Below, in pieces: positions 9,037 through 19,000 of a stretch of 64,000 nt of DNA. The notes beneath the pieces are model-generated. The model saw only the letters and a program-made list of their open reading frames with translations. It was not told the DNA's origin and did no database searches. The DNA is taken from positions 7,310,001 through 7,374,000 of the forward strand of contig NC_013132.1 in the NCBI RefSeq assembly GCF_000024005.1. Direction: 5' to 3'. Source of the DNA: Chitinophaga pinensis DSM 2588 (GTDB taxonomy: Bacteria > Bacteroidota > Bacteroidia > Chitinophagales > Chitinophagaceae). The translations under genes were made by a program, and so were the position numbers. Position 1 is the first letter of the stretch, and every line of letters begins with the position of its first letter.

Positions 9037-10014
9037 TTAGAAATATCTCGGTGACAACATCCTTGCTTTAGGATTAGCCCAGGTATAATTGATTGATACC
9101 TCATGCGTAGAAAAGCTGTTAGCCCCTGTACCGTTTGTCGTCTGATCGTATGCATACCCGATACGCAGTTTCTCGTTGATAAAGAAATCAACCATACCGG
9201 CTACGGCGCCTGATTTACTCAGGGAATTTGCGATCTTATCCTTGTTAAGTACGGCAGTACGGTAAGAAGCACCAATCCAGAGTTTTTCATGAAACAGCAC
9301 GAAAGCGTTCAGGTCAGCACTGGTCGGACCCGCGAAGTCTTCCTTCACCAGGATGGAAGGTTTCAGGGATACATTTTCTGACAGTGGGAACAGCGCACCA
9401 ACGGTATAAAACATGTTTGGTTTCAGTGGCAGATAAGTTCTCAGTTTATCCGATTTCTGAAAAGATCCGGAGATGATATTATCCGCAGATACACCTGCAT
9501 AAAAACGTTCACTGTTATAGAAGATACCCACCCTTGCATCCGGCATCATAGACGTACCTTTTGCATTCATCAGCAGCGCGTCATTCTGGCTCGCCGGATT
9601 AAGCGCTTTCAGATTCAGCTGTTGCTGGATAAACCCGACACTCAGACCGATCGCCAGACGTTTGTTGCCATCCGCATCCAATGGAACACGATAGGCATAC
9701 GTACCGTAAAGGGCAGTGTTCTTCTCGGCGCCCAACTGGTCATTAACTGCCTGCAGACCTAAACCCACACGGCCATCATTTACGACGCCGTCAACTGCAG
9801 CAGAAAATGTTTTGGGTGCACCGGGAAGACCTGCCCATTGCGTACGGTAGAACATATTGAGGTTCCACTGTTCTTTATAACCTGCATATGCCGGATTGAT
9901 ATAAAGTCCGTTAAACATATACTGGCTGAATTGCGCGTCATGCTGCGCATGTGCCGACTGGAATGATAGGAAGAATATTATAGGTAGAATGATCTTGTAA
10001 AACTTGCTAGTCAT
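9037..10014 (-). CDS. PorP/SprF-family type IX secretion membrane protein
   Basis: A 325-residue outer-membrane beta-barrel of the PorP/SprF family. It has a signal peptide (KIILPIIFFLSFQSAHAQ) followed directly by the family signature HDAQFSQYMFNGLYINPAYAGY and then RTQWAGLPGAPKTFSAAVD. In Flavobacterium johnsoniae, SprF is needed to secrete its neighbour SprB; PorP/SprF paralogues are typically paired with one T9SS type-B cargo. The giant cargo gene lies immediately upstream in the same transcription direction (85-bp gap) and the OmpA gene 38 bp downstream. A role as dedicated secretion or attachment partner of the giant protein is a reasonable inference. Confidence 0.93.
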   Translation of the reverse strand: MTSKFYKIILPIIFFLSFQSAHAQHDAQFSQYMFNGLYINPAYAGYKEQWNLNMFYRTQWAGLPGAPKTFSAAVDGVVNDGRVGLGLQAVNDQLGAEKNTALYGTYAYRVPLDADGNKRLAIGLSVGFIQQQLNLKALNPASQNDALLMNAKGTSMMPDARVGIFYNSERFYAGVSADNIISGSFQKSDKLRTYLPLKPNMFYTVGALFPLSENVSLKPSILVKEDFAGPTSADLNAFVLFHEKLWIGASYRTAVLNKDKIANSLSKSGAVAGMVDFFINEKLRIGYAYDQTTNGTGANSFSTHEVSINYTWANPKARMLSPRYF

Positions 10015-10061
10015 AATCTCTTTTTTTACTGTTGGAAGGGAAATGGCCGTTTAAGTAAAGA

Positions 10062-10081
10062 CTACCGGCTGGCGCCGGTAG
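10062..10081 (-). promoter_or_regulatory. Intercistronic hairpin between giant gene and porP/sprF
   Basis: Stem CTACCGGC / GCCGGTAG with a 4-nt loop in the 85-bp gap between the giant DUF11 gene and the PorP/SprF gene. The following minus-strand sequence lacks a strong U tract. It is therefore more likely a partial terminator or RNA-stabilising hairpin, setting the ratio of cargo to partner, than a full stop. Confidence 0.5.
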
Positions 10082-10099
10082 CCTTTCTTTTGCTGATTC

Positions 10100-13000
10100 T
10101 TATCGCAGCAGCATGATATAACCGTTGTAGGTATGCCACTGTCCATTGGCGTCCAGCCCCTTCAAAGTATAGTAATATGTACCTGCGTTCAGACCTTGTC
10201 CATCCCATTCACCCTGGTAGTTCTGCTTCTTGTAAAGCACGTTGTTCCAGCGGTTGTAGATAATGATCTCGTTCTGCACGAATTTGTTCAAGCCTTTGAT
10301 CTCAAGTTTATCGTTGGCGCCGTCACCGTTTGGTGTGATCACGTTTGGCACTGTTACTTCATCTGGAACGATGTTCATATTAACAGTAGCCACGTTACTC
10401 CAGCTGCCATTCTGATCCTGTACCCTGTAAGTGAATGAATCCGGACCGTTATAACCCTGTGTAGGCGTATAAACGATTGTTCCATCTTCATTAACTACAA
10501 CAGTACCATGAGCAGGTTGTGTTACTATCTCTACTGATTTCGGATCAAGCGGCGTGTTGTTATCACCCGGCTTATCGTTCTTCAGTACCGGAATAGTTAC
10601 CGGATTATCAGCTCTTACATTACCATAGTCGTCAGTGTCTGCTTCCGGTAATGGATCTGCTGCCACAGCTGGTGCTGTGCAAGCGGCACATGTCGGAGCC
10701 GGATCACTGGTTTCACTGCTTACATCTACCGTGTTGACAAGTGTGCCCTGGTAAGTATCTGGTGTTTTCACCACTACTTCGTAAGTCACTACTGACTGAT
10801 CAGGCATTATCGTGATAGTCTCGTTCAGATCGCCGGTACCACTTGCATTTGGCAATGTTACAGTACCGTTGGTAACAGTAGCTGTCCATGAACCGATGGT
10901 AGTACCTGCAGGCGCCTGGTCTTTGATGTTGACTTTAGTAGCCGGTGCTGGACCGTTGTTCTTCACTGTAATGAGGTAGACTACATCTTTACCTGCTACA
11001 AAGTTTTTCTGCGAAGGATCTTTCAGTTGTTTGGTCACTTCGAGATCTGCACGCTGTACCGGTTTCAATACAGCAGTAGTGCTGCTGTTATTCGACTGAT
11101 CATTATCAGTGGTAGTACCTGCTACAGTAGCGGTATTACTGATGTCGCCTCTGAAGCTAACCGGAACGGATACGATCACGCTGTATCTCACAACAGTATT
11201 AGCAGCCATTACAGCGATTGTCTGATCCAGATCGCCCACACCATTGTCAGCTGGCAGTGTTACATTACCACTGGTTACGGTAGCCGTCCATGTATTAATG
11301 GTGGTACCTGCAGGAGCAATGTCTTTTACATTTACACCTTTCGCTGTTGACGGACCAACGTTCGTCACATCGATAGTATATTCAAGTGTACGACCTGGTA
11401 CATAATCCTGCGCGGCAGTGGTTTTGTTGATCTGAAGATCAGCAACTGCTACTACAGGCAGTGCCGGTGTAGTTGAGCTATTGTTGGCAGTAACCGGATC
11501 AGCTGTCTGGCTGCTTGCAGCAGCGGTATTGCTGATAGTTGCCGCACTATAATCACCCGGGATCTGTACGGTCACATTGTATGCTACAACCGCACCGGAT
11601 GGCAGATTATTGATAACTGCATCGATATTACCTGTGCCGGAAGTCTCCGTAAGATCAGGTGTACCACTTACAGCGGTTGCTGTCCATGTGCTGATCGTTG
11701 TACCTGCCGGAGCTGCATCTTTTACTTTTACCACAGCCGCTGCATCAGGGCCATTGTTGGTTACAGTGATCACATATTCCATCGAACGTCCTGCAATAGC
11801 GCTGGTCTGCGCCGCATCTTTCAGTTTTTTCGCTACCACCACGTCAGCTTTTGCAGCATCTGTCAGTGCAGGGCTGGTGCTGGTGTTGTTACCCGGCACA
11901 GCGTCAGTAGTAGTGCTGCTGATAGTGGCCGTGTTAGTCAGGTTGCCGGTATGGTCTGCGTTTACTTTCACACCTACCTCGTACCTGATCACAGCGCCGG
12001 CTGGCAGTAATGCAACGGTCTCGTTAATATCAGTATTACCATTTCTGTTTGGCAGTGACACAGTACCGTTCAGTATGTTCACACCCCAGTAGAAGATAGT
12101 GGTTCCCGCAGGAGCTACGTCTTCTACGTTTACATTTTTGGCATCTGAAGGACCGTTATTCTTAATAGTGATATAGTAGAATACATCTTCACCTGGTTTG
12201 AAGGTGGTCTGTGCTGTATTCTTCAGTGTTTTCACCACTTCCACATCCGCTTTCGCTGTTGGCGTCAGACCGGTAGTAGTGCTGGTATTATTACCAGGTA
12301 TGTTGTCTGTTGCATCGCTGGTCGCTGAAGCAGTGTTGCTCAGATTAGCTGTGAAGTTAGCAGGCGTAGATACAACCACAGTATAAGTTACCGCTGCACC
12401 ATTCGGCAATTTGGCGATCGTCTGGCTGATATTACCAGTACCGGAGGCAGCTGGTAAGGTCACAGTACCTGTTTTCACAGCAGCTGTCCAGGATTTGATA
12501 GTCGTACCGCTTGGTGCGTTATCAATCACTTTCACATTCGCTGCGTCACTAGGACCGTTATTGCTTACAGAGATGGTATAAGTTACATCCTCACCTGGAG
12601 CGAAAGTAGTGGCAGTCGTTGCTTTTACAACTGCGATATCTGCTTTTGGCGACGGTGTGATACCTGGCGTTGTACTGCTGTTGTTAGCAGGTGTTGGATC
12701 GGTTGCAGCGCTGGAACCGGAAGCAGTGTTGCTCAGGTTACCGGTGAAGCTCGCTGGTGTAGATACGATAACAGTATAAGTTACTGCTGCACCATTCGGC
12801 ACTTTGGCGATCGTCTGGTTGATATTACCAGTACCGGAAGCAGCTGGTAAGGTGACAGTTCCTGTTTTCACAGCAGCTGTCCAGGATTTGATAGTCGTAC
12901 CGCTTGGTGCGTTATCAATCACTTTCACATTCGCTGCGTCACTAGGACCGTTGTTCGTTACTGTGATGGTATAAATTACATCTTCACCTGGAGCGAAGGT

Positions 13001-16000
13001 AGTGGCAGTCGTTGCTTTTACAACTGCGATATCTGCTTTTGGTGATGGTGTGATACCTGGTGTTGTACTGCTGTTGTTAGCAGGTGTCGGATCAGTTGCA
13101 TCGCTGGAACCGGAAGCAGTGTTGCTAAGGTTAGCGGTAAAGCTCGCTGGTGTTGATACGACAACTGTATAAGTTACCGCTGCACCATTTGGCACTTTCG
13201 CGATAGTCTGGTTGATATTACCAGTACCGGAAGCAGCTGGTAAGTTCACAGTACCTGTCTTCACAGCGGCCGTCCATGATTTGATCGTCGTACCAGTTGG
13301 TGCGTTATCAACCACTTTCACATTCGCTGCATCACTAGGACCGTTATTCGTTACAGTGATAGTATAGGTTACATCTTCACCTGGAGCGAAGGTAGTGGCA
13401 GTCGTTGCTTTTACAACTGCGATATCTGCTTTCGGTGATGGTGTGATACCTGGTGTTGTACTGCTGTTGTTAGCAGGTGTTGGATCAGTTGCATCGCTGG
13501 AACCGGAAGCAGTGTTGCTAAGGTTAGCGGTGAAGCTCGCTGGTGTTGATACGATAACTGTATAAGTTAATGCTGCACCATTCGGCACTTTCGCGATGGT
13601 TTCATTGATATTACCGGTGCCGGAAGCAGCTGGTAAGGTCACAGTACCTGTTTTCACAGCAGCTGTCCAGGATTTGATCGTCGTACCGTTTGGTGCGTTA
13701 TCAATCACTTTTACATTTGCTGCGTCACTAGGACCATTGTTGCTTACAGTGATAGTATAGGTTACATCTTCACCTGGAGCGAAGGTAGTGGCAGTCGTTG
13801 CTTTTACAACTGCGACATCTGCTTTTGGTGATGGTGTGATACCTGGTGTTGTACTGCTGTTGTTAGCAGGTGTCGGATCAGTTGCATCGCTGGAACCGGA
13901 AGCAGTGTTGCTAAGGTTAGCGGTGAAGCTCGCTGGTGTTGATACGATAACTGTATAAGTTACCGCTGCACCATTCGGCACTTTCGCGATGGTCTGGCTG
14001 ATATTACCGGTACCGGAAGCAGCTGGTAAGGTCACAGTACCTGTTTTCACAGCCGCTGTCCAGGATTTGATAGTTGTACCGCTTGGTGCGTTGTCAATCA
14101 CTTTCACATTCGCTGCGTCACTAGGACCGTTGTTCGTTACTGTGATGGTATAAGTTACATCTTCACCTGGAGCGAAGGTAGTGGCAGTCGTTGCTTTTAC
14201 AACTGCGATATCTGCTTTCGGTGATGGTGTGATACCTGGTGTTGTACTGCTGTTGTTAGCAGGTGTTGGATCAGTTGCATCGCTGGAACCGGAAGCAGTG
14301 TTGCTAAGGTTACCGGTGAAGCTCGCTGGTGTTGATACGATAACTGTATAAGTTACCGCTGCACCATTTGGCACTTTCGCAATAGTCTGGTTGATATTAC
14401 CAGTACCGGAAGCAGCTGGTAAGGTCACAGTACCTGTTTTCACAGCAGCTGTCCAGGATTTGATAGTCGTACCGTTTGGTGCGTTGTCAATCACTTTTAC
14501 ATTCGCTGCATCACTAGGACCGTTGTTGCTTACAGTGATAGTATAGGTTACATCTTCACCTGGAGCGAAGGTCGTGGCAGTCGTTGCTTTTACAACTGCG
14601 ATATCTGCTTTTGATGATGGTGTGATACCTGGTGTTGTGCTGCTGTTGTTAGCAGGTGTTGGATCAGTTGCATCGCTGGAACTGGAAGCAGTGTTGCTCA
14701 GATTAGCAGTGAAGCTCGCTGGTGTTGCTACTACTACAGTATAAGTCACTACGGCGCTGTTAGGCACTTTCGCGATCGTCTGGCTGATATTACCAGCACC
14801 GGAAGCAGCTGGTAAGGCAACGGTACCGGTAGCTACAGCAGCTGTCCAGGATTTGATCGTCGTACCAGCTGGCGCGTTATCAATCACTACCACGTTTGCA
14901 GCATCACTCGGACCGTTATTCGTTACGGTGATGGTATAATTTACATCTTCACCTGGAGCGAAAGTTGTCGCAGTAGTTGATTTCACTACGGCGATATCCG
15001 CTTTTGGCGCTGGTGCAATACCAGTGGTGGTGCTGTTGTTGTTAGCAGGTACCGGATCTGTTGCATCACTGGAACCGGAAGCAGTGTTGCTCAGGTTAGC
15101 TGTGAAGTTAGCTGGTGTGGATACGACAACAGTATAAGTCACTACCGCGCCATTTGGCACCTTCGTGATGGTTTCATTGATATTACCGGTGCCGGAAGCA
15201 GCTGGTAAGGTAACATTACCGGCAGTTACAGCAGCAGTCCAGGACTTGATAGTCGTACCGGTTGGTGCGTTATCTGCCACTACTACGTTTGCTGCATCAC
15301 TAGGACCATTATTCGTTACGGTGATAGTATAAATTACATCTTCACCTGGAGCAAAATTTGTCGCAGCAGTTGATTTCACTACAGCAATATCCGCTTTTGG
15401 TGCTGGTGCAATACCAGTGGTGGTGCTGTTGTTGTTTGCAGGCACCGGATCAGTTGCATCACTGGAACCGGAAGCAGTGTTGCTCAGGTTGGCAGTGAAG
15501 CTGGCTGGTGTCGCTACTACTACAGTATAAGTCACTACCGCGCCATTTGGTACGTTCGTGATGGTTTCATTGATATTACCTGTACCGGAGGTAGCAGGCA
15601 GCGTTACAGTACCGGTGGTTACAGCAGCGGTCCAGGACTTGATAGTCGTACCTGCTGGTGCGTTATCAGCCACTACTACGCTTGCTGCATCACTCGGACC
15701 GTTATTGGTTACGGTGATAGTATAAGTTACATCTTCACCTGGAGCAAAGCTGCTTGCAGTAGTTGATTTTACTACAGCTATGTCTGCTTTGGGTGATGGT
15801 GCGATACCTGTGGTGGTGCTGTTGTTGTTTGCAGGCACCGGATCAGTTGCATCACTGGAACCGGAAGCAGTGTTGCTCAGGTTAGCTGTGAAGCTGGATG
15901 GTGTTGCTACTACGACAGTGTAAGTCACTACCGCGCCGTTTGGCACCTTCGCAATGGTCTGGCTGATATTACCGGCGCCGGAAGCAGCTGGTAAGGTCAC

Positions 16001-19000
16001 AGTACCAGTAGTTACAGCAGCAGCCCATGACTTGATAGTCGTACCTGCCGGCGCGTTATCAGTCACTACTACGTTTGCTGCATCACTCGGACCGTTATTC
16101 GTTACGGTGATAGTATAAGTTACATCTTCACCTGGAGCGAAAGTAGTCGCGGTAGTAGCTTTTACTACAGCGATATCTGCAGTCGGAACTGGCGTGATAT
16201 CGGTGGTTGTACTGCTATTATTAGTAGACACAGGATCAGTTGCGTCGCTGGAACCGGAAGCAGTGTTGCTCAGGTTACCGGTGAAACTACCTGGTGTCGA
16301 TACGATAACTGTATAGTCTACTACAGCGCCATTTGGCATGTTCAGGATCGTCTCATTGATATTACCTGTACCGGAGGTAGCAGGCAATGTTACAGTACCT
16401 GTATTAACAACAGCTGTCCATGACTTGATAGTCGTACCTGTTGGTGCGTTATCAATCACTACCACGTTTGCTGCATCACTCGGACCATTGTTCCATACTC
16501 TGATGAGATAGTTTGCATCTTCACCTGGAACAAAGGTTGACGCATTATTATATTTCGTTACAGCAATATCAGCTTTAGGTGCTGGCGCAATACCTGTAGT
16601 GGTACTACTATTATTACCAGGTGTCGGATCTGTTGCCGGACTGGAAGCTGAAGCCGTATTGCTCAGGTTAGCAGTAAAGCTGGACGGCGTAGATACAAGT
16701 ATATTGTAAGTCACCTGCGCACCATTCCCCATTTTCGTGATGGTTTGATTGATGTTACCGGTACCAGAAGTAACTGGCAAGGTAACAACGCCATTGGTTA
16801 TCATCGCATTCCACGATTTGATGATCGTACCTGCCGGCGCATTATCAACCACTGCCACATTGTTTACATCACTCGGACCATTGTTGGTCACTCTGATAGT
16901 ATAAATTACATCTTCACCTGGAGCATAAGAAGTCGAGGTAGTTGTTTTCACAACTGCGATATCTGCTTTCAGTGTTGGTGTAAGTGTTGAAGTGCTGGTA
17001 TTATTTGTTGTTACCGGATCATTTACATCTGCGGATGTCGCATTCGCAGTATTTATCAGGTTACCTGTAAATCCGGATGGTGTAGATACCACAACAGTAT
17101 AAGTCACTACCGCGCCACTTGGCAGTACAGGGATACCTTCATTGATATCACCAGCACCTGTAACATTTGGCAGGTTAATAGTTGGAGAACTTGCTACCGC
17201 TGTCCAGGACGAGATCGTCGTACCGGTTGGTGCGTTGTCAATCACGCTTACAGTGGTGGCATCACTCGGACCATTATTGGTAACGGTAATGGTATAGGTC
17301 ACATCTTCACCTGGAGCAAAAGTGGTCGCAGCTGTAGATTTCACTACAGCGATATCTGCTTTTGGTGTTGGGGTAATACCCGCTGTCGTACTGGAGTTGT
17401 TAGTCGCTGTTGGGTCAGTCGCATTGGTCGCTGTAGCAGTGTTGCTCAGGTTACCACTAAAGTTTGACGCAGTCCCGAGAACAACCGTATATGTTACAAC
17501 TGAACCAGATGGCAGTTCGGTAATAGTCTCATTAATATCGCCTGTGCCGGAGGTAAATGGCAGTGTTGCCGTACCTGTCGTTACAGCAGCTGTCCATGAT
17601 TTGATCGTTGTACCCGTTGGAGCATTATCGATCACGGATACATTACTTCCATCACTCGGACCATTATTCGTAACGGTAAAAGTATAGGTTACATCTTCAC
17701 CAGGCGCAAAGGTCGTCGCAGTAGTCGATTTCACTACACCGATATCTGACAGTCGGTTCGGTGGCGTTGTTACCGAACTGGTATTATCACCAGGTAACGG
17801 ATCCAACAGATCACTGGTAGCAGAAGCACTGTTAATCAGTACTCCGTTGTATGCAGCAGATGTCGTCACGGTAACAGTATATCTAACCGAGCGTCCATTT
17901 CCAAGAAGAGAGATGATTTCGTCGATACTACCTGTTCCGGAAGTTGAGGGAAGGGTTGTTCCTCCTGTTGCAGAAGCGGTCCAACTCATACCAGTGACGC
18001 TGGTAGGAATATTGTCGGTCACATGCACATTTATGGCATCATCCGGACCGTTGTTAGTCACGTCGATGGTATATACGATCGCCGCACCACCAGGAGTAAA
18101 ACTGCCTGCACCGGCAGATTTCAATACCACTAGATTTGCTCTCGGCACAACCGGAATAGGAGGTGTCGTACTGGTATTATCACCAGTGACAGCATCATCA
18201 GCTGATGATGCACTGGCAGTGTTCTGCAGGGTACCGGTGAAACCACCAGGTACATTCACCGTCACGGTGTATGTTACAACAGCACCAGCTGGTAAGTTTG
18301 CAATTGTCTGGTCGATATTACCTGTACCACTGGCAGCAGGTAAAGTACCTGAACCTGTAGTAAAGGCCGCTGTCCAGTTGCCGATCGTTGTACTGCCCGG
18401 CGCATCGTCAATCACGCGCACATTTCTGGCCGGATTAGTCGTAGAAGTATTGGTAACAGTGAAAGTATAGATCACCGTTCCACCAGGCGTATAACTGGTA
18501 GCAGCAGTCGTCTTGTTCACCACAATATTTGCATTGGGGATCGCTGATACGGTATTGCTATATTTAATGTTATTACAATTCTCAGTGGTACCACCGTTTT
18601 TACATTCCACGTGTGGATCTGTCGGAGGTATGGTTGCATCCGGGTTGGTAGCATCCGGATCGGTTACGTCTTTCGGACGCATGATACTGGTCTCGATATT
18701 GATCGCACCAGTTGTAGAAGGAGTACCTTTAAAAGTAAAGGTAATGATACAGCCGTTAGGCAGGTCCAGTAATGCGGAATAATTACCACCCGTCAATGCT
18801 GCATTGTTTACAGCACCGCAACCGGTAGTATATGTCACATCACTTACACTGGCAATAGTAAAACCGGCAGGCACTTTTATCGCAAAAGGCGCACCGGTTA
18901 CATCGCTCGGACCATTATTTACAACAACTACCTGGTAGTTGATAGACTGTCCCTGATATACTTGTGTAGTACCGCCAACACTTGGCCCGACACTTTGGAT

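Noticed and set aside
12202..17310. Tandem repeats considered as a CRISPR-like or satellite array
   Set aside because: Units are 393 bp, in frame, and encode DUF11 domains; there are no short repeats with unique spacers and no cas genes.
11577..18470. Several long plus-strand open frames (e.g. 11577-12092, 17322-17687, 17847-18470) opposite the giant gene
   Set aside because: They mirror the repeated coding sequence of the DUF11 array, repeat with its 131-codon period, and show no family motifs or starts with promoters. They are antisense shadows.
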